From: Nymphaea colorata
Taxonomy: Eukaryota > Streptophyta > Magnoliopsida > Nymphaeales > Nymphaeaceae
Direction of reading: 5' to 3'
Length of the DNA stretch: 64,000 nucleotides
NCBI RefSeq assembly: GCF_008831285.2
Contig: NC_045150.1
Location: 17,498,600 to 17,562,599, forward strand
Part shown: piece after piece, positions 1-9,942 of the stretch
Layout: every line of letters begins with the position of its first letter
Numbering within the stretch: position 1 is the first letter of the stretch
Notes under the pieces: model-generated
The model's database searches: none
Told to the model about the DNA's origin: nothing
Seen by the model: the letters and a program-made list of their open reading frames with translations, nothing else
Translations under genes and position numbers: made by a program

Positions 1-89
1 TGATAATAGGTTGACCCAGGCTTACCCATGGAAATAGAAAGCTCTAACAAGCTCTCACATATGGATTAGGCTTCCAGACCTCCCTACAG

Positions 90-478
90 AACTCTGGATC
101 TCTCAAATTTTCAAAGACATTGTAGACTCCATTGGAGCCTCCTTTGTAGAAGTGGATGAGTATACTGAAGGCTTTGCTTGATATGGTTTTGCCAAATTCA
201 TATTGAAATTCCCCTTAGATTCCAACCAGTCCCTGATATTGAACTCATGGTGGAAGAGGGGCTTGTTATCGATCAAGCCATAGAATATGAAACCAAAATA
301 TTTTTGTCAGAAATGCGGTTCCACAAGTCATTTTGGCAACTCATGTGAGAGTCATAAGCTAAACAATGGAATGAATATGGTGGCCTGGCACACCATTAAA
401 ATGCCCAAGAGAAGATCCAAGACAAAAAGCAAACCTACTAACGATGTCCATAAGGCTAATAGGTTAGACGTACTGTAG
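90..478 (+). pseudogene. LINE ORF1 C-terminal relic with CCHC zinc knuckle
   Basis: The translation carries a DUF4283-like stretch followed by a CCHC zinc knuckle (C-x2-C-x4-H-x4-C, CQKCGSTSHFGNSC, near 300-345). This is the usual arrangement at the end of ORF1 in plant L1-type LINEs, where the protein binds RNA as the nucleocapsid-like partner of ORF2. The reading is interrupted by stops and a frame change upstream of 287, so it is non-functional. It lies in the same orientation as, and about 600 bases before, the ORF2 relic starting at 1054, as expected for one LINE. The window edge cuts off the 5' part. Confidence 0.6.
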
Positions 479-1053
479 GAGATGGATCTTTCAGACAAGG
501 GAGTGACTGAGATTTATGATCCAACAAGACATCGATTGATGGAAGATACCTTCTAACTAGAAAACGAAGGAATGGGGTCAGATTGAAGAGGCCAAAATGT
601 GGACAAACTGAAATTCTCCCAAGGGCCAAGCATTGAGGCCACGAGCAAGGAAAAGCAACGTATTGGTTCTAACATCATCATTTGGAACCCTACAGCTTCT
701 CTGCAAAAAGAAAAGCTCCCTTTCCGTCGGGTGACTTTGATGAGATAGAGGGAATAGATCATACAAGCATCTTATAGGAATCAAGCAACAAAGGGAAGAA
801 CAACCAAGTCAAGAAGCACTCACTCAAATACAAATAAAACAACACTTTAAAAAAAATCCAGTCCCCCAAAAGTCCTTTGTAAAGACATGGAAATGTTGGG
901 TGTTAAAGTAAAAGCAAAAAAGGCAAACCAGTGGCACCCATGTACCAATCTTTGGAATCTAACATGATGCTTGAAGATGAAGAGATGGAAGAGTCCCAAG
1001 CTTGGACACACAAGCCGGGGTAAGCGCAAGGGAGATGAGGCGAACGCTTGATC

Positions 1054-2174
1054 ATGAAAACCTTGGTATGAAATGTCCGAGGGCTGTCGGCCAAGCCAGC
1101 CCAACAAAAATTCCTAAATTTGGTTATGACTCAGAATCCAGACATCGCACTGGTAGGACTCAAAGATGAATGTAACTTATTGTTACCTGTAACCTGCGTA
1201 GGTGTGTATGCACCCTTGGAGTAGACGAGAAATAAAGGATTTCTCGAAGCAAACCCCCAGGTTCTAGACCCAGGAGTGCACTTTCCCATATGAGCATTTG
1301 GTACATGTATAAGCTTTAGAAATTCTGCCTCAAAATGCCAAACTTCCAAGTGGTTTCCAACATCCACATTCATTGCACCTGGGGCTGACCAATGTTTTTT
1401 TGGAATGCTAATGAATTCTAGCTAAGTCACGTGGTATGATTACCTTTACTGGCTCATGTTGCATTTCAAAGAGATCTTTTTTGGTAATAAAATAGTTATT
1501 ATTTGCATTTATTTACACCTTGATTTCAGAATTAGGTCATTCTTATTTCATGAACCATTTAGCATTCTAGCTCTTATTTAGATTCCTTTTGTATGTCAGA
1601 GGAGCTTTGTCTCAATCAAAGATGTGAATGAGAAGTCATTAAGAGGGCTGGCCCTTTCTCCCTACCTTGCTTTTTCTCGGTTTATTGATGGATCATGTAT
1701 GAAGGAAATCTTTAACTCTGATTTCAAGTTCACGTGGACAAGATCGATGCCAAGATCGATCTTTGATCACAGTGCTATCATCTCCCAGGCAGTCGAAAGG
1801 CGAAACATAATATGGGACAAGGATTCTTTTCGATACTTCCAATACTGGGAGAAGCAAGAAATCGATGAAGACCAAGTCCAATCAAGTTTTAATACTGTCT
1901 CTTCCTGGGTGCCATATGATCAAGCTCATTAACAATCTAATGGCTAAGTGAGATAAGTTGAAAGCATTGTGCAAATTGAGGCCAAACGACTTATCTACCT
2001 GAATCAACTGGTTAAGGAGGGATATTAAAGCTACTTAGAAGCTGGCAGATGTTGAAGAGGAAGAGCCCATAACTCTGAAGCTGCACTTCAGAAACTGTTA
2101 CCAAAACTTTTACTAGTAAAGGAAAAATTACAGAGACAAAAATTGAGAATCAAATGGATTCAAGTGGATGATTT
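1054..2174 (+). pseudogene. LINE ORF2 relic, part 1 (endonuclease to start of RT)
   Basis: From the ATG at 1054 the frame reads MKTLV*NVRGL, then PDIALVGLKDE near 1130-1170. This is the standard start of the plant LINE apurinic endonuclease (WNVRGL, PDI), with the Trp codon turned into TGA. A later block at 1624-1932 holds the endonuclease C-terminal SDHSPI-like motif (FDHSAI) and the FRFxxxW-like motif (FRYFQYW). At 2120-2174 the linker RQKLRIKWIQVDD matches the RQKSR-x-WL-x-GD motif just before the reverse transcriptase. There are many stops and frameshifts. The relic stops exactly at the Gypsy insertion (target duplication 2175-2179) and resumes at 18157, so the two parts are one LINE split by the later element. 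Confidence 0.75.
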
Positions 2175-2179
2175 AAACA

Positions 2180-5100
2180 TGTTTGCATCCCAAAATTTTA
2201 TTGGTTTTGGAGTGCTTCAAAAAAATTGAGTTTTGTTTTGAAATAAGAAAGAAAAGGGACTCGCCCGTCGGTATGAGGATTGACCGTTCCCGGCGCCTTT
2301 ACCGGGGGTAATCAACCCAAGGGATATGTTCATCATTGATGCATTTCGTTTTAACTTAAACATTTTTTTGATCCTATATGCGGTGTAGAAAATATTGAAA
2401 GTTTGATGTTTCAAATTTTTGAAAAGACTCTTGAAGGGTTGCTTGAAAATGTGAAATGTTTTGAGGAAAAAGTAGAATTAGTAAGTATCATTTGAAAAGC
2501 TTGTGAAATCATTTTGAAATTACTTTATTGTTCTCTTAAGACTTTAAGTAGGTTTGAGATTTTGCTCTAATTCGGTTACCACCTAGCTAGAGCTTCATCC
2601 CATCTTGCTTAAGTTTTTTTGGAGAGGTACTTGTGATCATAAGTGAAATAAAATGGGTGAGAATGCATGGATGCATTTATCCTATATGATTGAAAGAATG
2701 TAAAACATTCCTACCACAACATTCATCTAAAGTCATTCCTACCACAACAAACATCTAAGGTTTTTCTTGTTGTATATAAGAAGGGAAAATTTTTGAAAGG
2801 GGATTGAGATTGTAGACCATCAAGCATGACTTCAATGTTAGGTCATTACTTGGTTTGTGGTTTTAATGAAGTTGGTAGATAAAAATATCAAGAGAGGAGA
2901 ATGTTAAAAAGAATACAAGAGATAAAACACTCTTATGAAAAGAAACAGAGAGATAGAGAAAGACATGCATACATATGTACATACCATCACATATACACAT
3001 ATATGAAAGCTTAAGAGAAAAATATGTATTGATTTGAAGAGAAAGAGAAATTTTAGAGGAAAAAAAAAATATCATACGAATATATGGGTTTGAGAAATTT
3101 TATAAGAGAAAATATTTGTCCTGAAAAGTGGAACAAATATTTGAAAGAGAGGAAATGGAGCACATGTACATACGTATTTATGCACATATGAAAATTTATA
3201 AAATGGAAAGTGAAAGCATAAAGAGAGAAAGATAGGGGGTCATCATGTTGACATAGATGTATATAACATGTGTATACATCCATACCTTCACAAGATTATA
3301 ATTCAAGGAATAACTTAAAATTGTAAACTTCAAGTTTAATGTAGGCCGGAGGGGAGCTTGGACTCATACAAGAGTCTAAGCTAAGTCCCTAGGGCCATGT
3401 TAGAAGGTTCCTTTCGAAAATGTTTTGGAAAATAAGCATATAATGTTATTATTTAGTTTGTTGTAAGGGATATATTTCTTTCTCCGTTGGGTATGAAAAA
3501 AAAACAAGCAACATAACGAGACACTCGTTAGGGTTTTTAATGGCATGATTAAGAAGGAAACTAGCGTAAAATGACATGCAAATGCATATTAATATGTACA
3601 TTTTCGTGAGGGTTTATCTCGGGTTGGACAAGTCCCAACCTCAAAAATTAATTTGAAAATAAAGAGTCCCCAAACCACACTCTCATTCCCACCATATATT
3701 CACATATAAGTAGAAAACCAAGCAACTATGCATGAAAAATATATAGACAACATTCAATAAAGGAAAAAGAGAAAGAAGATGACGGAAAGTGCAAGGTTCA
3801 ATTAGGAGGGAGGACATGATGTAACTATGAAATGATATATCACCTCATCTTCTCATGTTCCTGGTGCACTTGAGTATAGCCTCTTGACTCTAAAATAGAG
3901 ATTGAGAGCTATCTCGGCCATGAGAAAATAAGAAATAGATGAAAATAAGAGGAAGCAAAAGAACAACAAGAATGTATTAATGAAAAGAAAGAACATGATT
4001 AAAATGAAAGATCATCTCATCCTTTCATGCTCCCGGTGCACTTGAGCATAGTCTCTTGTCTCTAAAAAGGGGTTGAGTGCTATCTCCTTTGGTCATGGGG
4101 AAATGAAGATGAGAAGAGAAAATGAAAACAATCAACAAGACTATGTTCAAGAAAAAGGAATAGCATAATAATAAGAACATATTAATAAAAAATGACAACA
4201 ACAAGAATACTTGAAAGAACATTATTTAATCACAAAATAAAATATCATCTCATCTTCTCATGCTCCTGGTACACTTGAGCATAGCCTCTTGTCTCTAAAA
4301 AGAGGTTGAGGGTTATCTCCTTTGGCCATGGGGAGATAAAGATGAGAAAAAGAAAAAAAAGAAATGAAAGGGATTATGATTACATACCTTTAATGAGAAA
4401 TGACCTAAGGAAGATAAACACCTTCACTTGAAATCCCCTTTGAGTGAAGCTCCAAGATGATGCCTCCAAGAGGGTTGTAGCTTGCTCCAAGTTGGAGAGG
4501 AAAATGGAGAGAGGAAGAGGGAGAGAGAGAGATCTCAAGAGAAACTCTAAGTCTTCAAGTGAGAATACACTAGAGTTTATCCCAAGAGCCAATCTTGCCC
4601 AAGAGGGGGGAATGAGAGGTATTTATAGAAGATTTTGGAGCCAAAACCCTAAATTTGAATTTTTTGACTCAAAAAGACTAAAATCACCCTCTAAAAGGAG
4701 GTTTTTGGTCAAAAGAAGGGCAAATCGATCTTGTTTATCTAAAAAGACTAAAATCACCCTTTAAAAGGAGGTTTTTGGTCAAAAGGAGAGGCAAATTAGT
4801 CTTGTTTACCCAAAAAGACTAAAATAGCCCTTTAAAAGGAGATTTTTTTGGTCAAAGGAAAGGGAAAATGGGTCTTGTCTACCCAAAAAGACTAAAATCA
4901 CTCTCTAAAAGGAGATTTTTTGTAAAAAGAAAGGGCAAATTGGTGTTGTCCACCCAAAATGACTAAAATCACTATCTAAAAGGAATTTTTTTGGTCAAAA
5001 GGAAGGGTAAATGGGTCTTATCCACCCAAAAAGACTAAAATCACCCTCTAAAAGAGATTTTTTTGTCAAAAGGAAGCGCAAATGGGTCTTGTCCACCCAA

Positions 5101-5454
5101 AAAGACTAAAATCACCCTCTAAAAGGAGATTTTTTTGTCAAAAGGAATGACAATTTGGTCTTGTCCACTCAAAAAGACTAAAATCACCCTCTAAAATAGT
5201 TTTTTTTTGTCAAAAGTAAGGGTAAATTGGTCTTATCCACCAAAAATACTAAAATCACCGTCTAAAATGAGATTTTTTTGTCAAAAAGAGGGGCAAATGG
5301 GTCTTAAATGATCGATTTGGATCTGAACTTGAGTTTTGGATCTAATTTGGATATGAAAGTTATATTTTGGATTTAATTTGGATCTAAATTTGAGTTTCGT
5401 GCTTGGATGAAACATCATAATCTTTTTTTTTAAAAAAAATTTGGGGTGATTACA
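2180..5454 (-). repeat. 3' LTR of the Tat element
   Basis: This 3275-bp repeat is nearly identical over most of its length to 14530-18151. The two copies differ by scattered substitutions and a few indels. This copy has about 65 extra bases near 3597-3662 that the other lacks, and it lacks about 400 bases present at roughly 16305-16710 in the other. Internally it holds three copies of a block built around GTGCACTTGAGCATAG (near 3840, 4011 and 4249) and an array of about 72-bp units at 4665-5310. Open frames inside it (for example 2863-3283 and 4025-4764) recur in the other LTR and are not genes. Confidence 0.92.
4665..5310. repeat. About 72-bp tandem repeat array inside the 3' LTR
   Basis: Roughly nine imperfect units begin with AAAAAGACTAAAATCACCC and contain a T-rich run, then a GGGCAAATGGGTCTTGTCC-type segment. 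Unit starts fall near 4670, 4741, 4812, 4885, 4957, 5029, 5100, 5172 and 5245. The same array occurs in the other LTR. Confidence 0.9.
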
Positions 5455-5470
5455 AATGCCCCTCTTTGTT
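5455..5470 (-). other. Polypurine tract of the Tat element
   Basis: On the minus strand, AACAAAGAGGGGCATT directly precedes the 3' LTR, which begins TGTAATCACCCC in that orientation. Its position and purine content fit the plus-strand primer for reverse transcription. Confidence 0.7.
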
Positions 5471-5914
5471 AATAAGTCGGTGTTAGTCGTGCTAGTGACA
5501 AAGATAAACACCACAAATTTTTGAAATAAGACATTTTCATAAAGATGTTTCAGGCTTTACCCTTACCTGCACAGGTTTGCCGATTTCAAATTCAGGTTTA
5601 ACCCCCCTGAATGGGTTGCCTTGACTTGCATCATAAGTTGAACCCTTTAACTGTGTGGGTTGCTTTGACTTGTAGCATAGGTTTAACCCATTTGCCTGCA
5701 TGGGTTGCTTTCTGCATGGGTTGCCCTTATATTACAGGTTTAACCCTTTACCTGCATGGGTTGTTCTCAAGCCTTGAGCGATAATAATAATAATAATATA
5801 AAAAAAACTGTCCCAGTGAAATTGTCATGTTTTACGACTGAGAAGAATTTAGATTGAATAATCGATGTGGAAACACAAACGTTTGACATTGATTGGAAAA
5901 TGAATACAAGAGAA
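5471..5914. repeat. Tat 3' non-coding spacer with degenerate tandem repeats
   Basis: This lies between the integrase stop and the polypurine tract. From about 5545 to 5765 a motif pair recurs at irregular spacing of about 60 bases: an AGGTTTAACCC-like part and a CCTGCATGGGTTGC-like part. It is a decayed minisatellite, and a short ATA run follows at about 5782-5796. No coding content is seen. Confidence 0.6.
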
Positions 5915-7334
5915 CTAGACATAAAATTTTTTGAGGTGAAGGGCATTAACAGGATCGGCAAGTTCCACCCCATCAGCATCAATTAGTCGGTATGAATTGT
6001 GGGGCAAAGCTTCCTTAATGACATATGGGTCTTCCCAATTTGGTGCCCACTTGCCTCGTAGTCGTCCTCTAAGGTACACCGCAGATCGTAGGACCGAATC
6101 ATTCACTTGAAACTGTCTCTCGATAACTGACTTGGCAAATTGTCTGGCTAACCTTTGGCGATAAGCTTCAGCATGTTCAGTCGCTTTTAGCCTCTTTTCA
6201 TCTAGCAAATCGAGCTGCATTAGCCTTTTCTGCTGATATTGAGTAAGAGGGAGCTCTATAAGAGAAGCGAACTTCAAAGCAGGTTTCAACACATGTAATG
6301 GTAGAACCACTTCTGTTCCATAGACTAGCTCTGCTGGAGTGGCATTTGTTGGAGTTCTCATAGTGGTGCGATATGCCTATAGAGAGTTATGCATCTTTTC
6401 ATGCCAATCTCTTCCAGTTTCTACTGTCTGTTCCAAGATGCGGATCAGGATCTTGTTTGTAGCCTCTGCTTGTCTATTGCCTTGGGGGTAATAAGGAGCT
6501 GAAAAATGGTGCATGATGTGGTACCTGCTGCACAATTCCTCATCTTTTCATTCTTGAAATGAGTTTCGTTGTCAGATACTATATCATGAGGGACTCCAAA
6601 TCTGCAAATAAGATTTTTGTGAATGAATGACACTACATGACGTCCTTCCACTGTTCTAGTGTGACGACTTCTACCCACTTGGTAAAATAATCTATTGCAG
6701 CAAGAGAATACTTATGGCCGTTAGAAGCTGCAGGGGATATCGGTCCGACTATGTCAAAGGCCCACATTGAAAATGGCCAAGGAGATGTCACAGAATGCAA
6801 GTGAGAGGCTGGGGCATGAACCATTGGAGCATGCAGTTGGCATTCTTTGCATCTTTTGACAAATTGGTGACAATCTTTTTGCATGGTAGGCCAATAATAC
6901 CCTACTCAAATTATTTGTTTGGTGAGGGTTTGGTAACCAACATGGCTCCCACAATCTCCTCGATGTGATTCTTCGATTACTTCCTTTGCTTCATCTTCAT
7001 CAAGGCACCGAGAGTATTCAGTGCTAAATACAGGCCTGTATAATACCCCTGTTAGGATAAAGTACCTCGCTGACATACGTTGTATTGCTTTTTGTTCATT
7101 TTTAGGCATTTCAGCCGAGAATTCTTCGCTTTCAATGTACCTTTTGATGTCATGGTACCAAGGCGTATTCCCCCCTTGGATATGATGAACATGCGCCATC
7201 GTTTCAAAAGCAGGGTGTTCTAATCTTCCAATCTCAAAAGAACGGATTGTTTCATTGGTTTGAAAAGTGATGGTCGATCCTAAGCTCGCGAGGCCATCCG
7301 CAATAGGGTTACCTTCTCTCTTTACGTGAGCCAA
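5915..7334 (-). pseudogene. Tat integrase domain
   Basis: The integrase inserts the cDNA into the host chromosome. The zinc-binding N-terminus is visible as SHRGDCGSHVG (near 6950) and CKECQLHA (near 6835). The catalytic core includes AFDIVGPISP (about 6760) and SDNETHF (about 6575). The segment around the catalytic Glu (6361-6445) is frame-broken and unclear. The C-terminal part, 5915-6361, is open for 148 aa from NATPAELVYGTEVVLP to PVNALHLKKFYV and ends the polyprotein as Tat elements do. At least three frame changes separate the blocks. It follows the archaeal-type RNase H block directly in the Tat order. Confidence 0.85.
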
Positions 7335-7409
7335 TTATACTTCTTCGAATTGACAGATTAAGGAGGTAGCAATTTCTTGATATGGCATCAACTTTTCATC
7401 GTTGACTTG

Positions 7410-7802
7410 TCATTCTCCATTCACTTGGTTTATAATAAGTTGAGAGTCACCGAAGGCATGCACTCTTTTCACTTGAAAACTCAATAAATAACGAAGTCCT
7501 TGTATGAGGGCTTCATATTCAGCCATGTTATGAGTACATGGAAAATCAAGTTTCAAAGAGTGCGAGATCATTTCGCTTTCTGGAGTGATAAGTAAGATGC
7601 CTATGTCTGCTCCCATCACATTTCTGGACCCATCAAAGTACATCTTCCATGTCGGAACCATTTCTAATCTTAGTACATGTTCATCTAGAAACTCATCATT
7701 TGTTCTGATTTCTTCGTATTGAGGGAAGTCTACTAACTGTTCCGCAATTGCTTGTCCTTTGATTGACTTTTGAGACACATATTCAAGATCATCTTGCATC
7801 AA
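7410..7802 (-). pseudogene. Tat second (archaeal-like) RNase H domain
   Basis: An open 130-aa block starts with the end of the usual RNase H tether (QKSIKGQAIAEQLVDFP). It then shows a complete second RNase H-like fold: MYFDGSRN (first Asp, about 7634), NMAEYEALIQGL (Glu) and FGDSQLIINQVNGE (second Asp). The extra aRNH between RNase H and integrase is characteristic of the Tat lineage among plant Gypsy elements. The catalytic acidic residues are all present, and this is one of the best-preserved parts of the element. Confidence 0.85.
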
Positions 7803-9198
7803 TAGAACTTACCATTTGGCGATACGCCCATTAAGGAATGGTTGTTCCAAGATGTACTTGAGAGGATTTAGTTTGGAGAGTATCTTGACCTCACAAGCTA
7901 ATAAATAATGTCTTAACTTCTGGCACATCCAAACCAATGCCAGGCAAGTTTTCTCTATTGGACAATACTTCTTTTAGTATTGAACAAAAGTCTTGCTAAT
8001 GTAATAGATTGCATGTTTGATGCGACTTCCTTCCTCATATTGTGCCAAAAAACCGCCACATGCTGACTCATTCACTGTGATGTAAAGCAGTAATGGTCTA
8101 CCCAACGTTGGTGGTTTTAGAATTGGTGGATTTATAAGGTATTTCTTGATCCTTTCGAATGACTGTTGGCATTCAAAACCCCATTCAAACTTGATACCTT
8201 TCCTCAACAGCTGGTTGAATGGCTCGCATCTCATGGCCAGATTGGAAATGAATCGTCTAATTGATTGGATTCGTCCTTGCAAGCTTCACAACTCCTTGAT
8301 ATTGGTAGGTGGTGGCATATCGATTATTGCCTTAGCTTTGGTAAGATCCATTTCAATTCTCTTCTTACTGACCATGAAACCCAACAGCTTGCCTGACTCA
8401 ACCCCAAACACACATTTTTGAGGATTCAGGCGAAGCTTGTACTGTAAAAGCCTCTCGAATGCTTGGGCAAGAGTTTCAATGTGATATTCTCTTGTCTTGG
8501 ATTTGATCAATATGTCATCGATATATGCATCAATGATTTTATACATCTGGTCATGGAAGATGGCAGTCATGGCTCTTTGATAGGTTCCTCCAGCATTTTT
8601 CAACCCAAATGGCATTACCATGTAACAAAAAGTGCCCCAGGGTGTAGTAAAAGCGGTCTTAGGTTGATCTTTGACAGCTAATTTGATCTGGTTATATTCT
8701 GAATATTCATCCATGAAAGAAAACATTGCATGGTCTGCAGTACTGCCTACCAATAAATCAATGTTTGGAAGAGGATAATCATCCTTCGGTGTGGCTTTGT
8801 TCAAGTCTCGAAAGTCAATGCACAACCTGACTTTACCATTTTTCTTGGGAACCACCACGATGCTCGCCAACCATTCGGGGTAATCAATGGCACAAATAAA
8901 TTTTGCCTTTAGCGGGTCCTCTACTCCTTCTTTTACAGGGCCTTCTAGTCGAGGGTCAAGCTTGCGTAATTTTTTGCTTAATTGGCTTGCAATTAGGATT
9001 TAAAGGCAAACGATGTTCGACCAACTGGGGGTCTAAACCGGGCATATCTTCATAAGTCCAAGCAAAAGCTTCTTGGTTACTTATAAGAAAGTTCACCAAT
9101 CTTTTCTTCTCATCTACTGACAAACTGGTGCCAATTTGAAGAATTTTAGGGTCTTCACTGGTTCCAATATTAATTTCTTCAATTGGATCATTAGCCAA
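7803..9198 (-). pseudogene. Tat reverse transcriptase and first RNase H
   Basis: The RT N-terminal region (8956-9198) reads FAWTYEDMPGLDPQLVEHRLP. After a frameshift the palm continues at 8286-8870 with KVRLCIDFRDLNKATPKDDYPLP and the catalytic YIDD box (near 8515). A TGA at 8286-8288 sits in IKEL*SLQGRIQSIRRF, after which the same frame continues into the connection and RNase H region (7974-8282, ESACGGFLAQ, HAIYYISKTF). The expected FSFMDGFSGYN motif reads FSFMDEYSEYN, an unusual change of two conserved Gly. A stop near 7971 precedes the rest of RNase H (KKYCPIEKTCLAL, LRHYLLACEVKI). Non-functional as it stands. Confidence 0.88.
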
Positions 9199-9582
9199 GG
9201 ACGAGGGATGTTCTTGTTTCTGAATCTAAGTGAATTCTGGCAATTTTGACATTGGTATTGTCATAGAATCCCTTTCACTGACTACTTATTCGATAAATGC
9301 TTTCTGGGGGGACTTCCGTGGAAAAAGAATAAACTGAGACATATTGAGTTCTGACATCCTGTAAAGAGGATAAAGAAAAGAGTTTGATGAAATTAAAATT
9401 GACAACAAAATATTACTTGCATTGCATATATAAAAAAAAAAGTTCTTAGTTCATAGAATGGGTCCTCTCATGAGACCAAACAAAAAGATGTTTAAAATTA
9501 GAAAATTCACGGGAGGATTTGAAACAAAAGTGAATACTATTAGCCCCCAAGATCTTTTTCAAATTCCTTCATGATATCCCAG

Positions 9583-9888
9583 TCATCTCGTGTTCATCTG
9601 AAAAGGGATGCTAATCGGCTGCAACATGCCATTTTCATTTTTTTCGAGGCTAGTGAATGGACGGTAGCCGCCTTTCAGAAGCAACTGAAAACCTTTAGGA
9701 TTTTTTGTGAAATGAACACATAAATGATGTTCTTGGTAACTAGCATGATTGCTCAAAACAATATGGGCACTTTCAGATGATTCGCCTATCTTTATGTTCT
9801 GCATCCATTCTTTCAAAGATCTGTCTTTTGTTGTTCTTATGATGGGTACATTCACTGGATCAATTGGCCTAGGGAGCATTGGTTGCAC
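9583..9888 (-). pseudogene. Tat pol linker between protease and RT
   Basis: An open stretch of 101 aa lies between the protease and the RT and sits in the usual poorly conserved spacer of the polyprotein. No recognised domain is visible. It is included because it bridges two recognised blocks. The remaining 9199-9582 is frame-broken spacer. Confidence 0.5.
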
Positions 9889-9942
9889 TAGCCTTTCGGT
9901 TGGATCCTCAGCACGTATAGTGATGACTGATGTGCCAAAATT

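Noticed and set aside
2863-3283. Hydrophobic open frames on the minus strand, repeated at 15214-15634
   Set aside because: They lie inside both LTRs of the Tat element and carry no protein motif.
4665-5310. Regular direct repeats that could suggest a CRISPR-like array
   Set aside because: Units are contiguous and imperfect without unique spacers, lie in a plant LTR and recur in the partner LTR.
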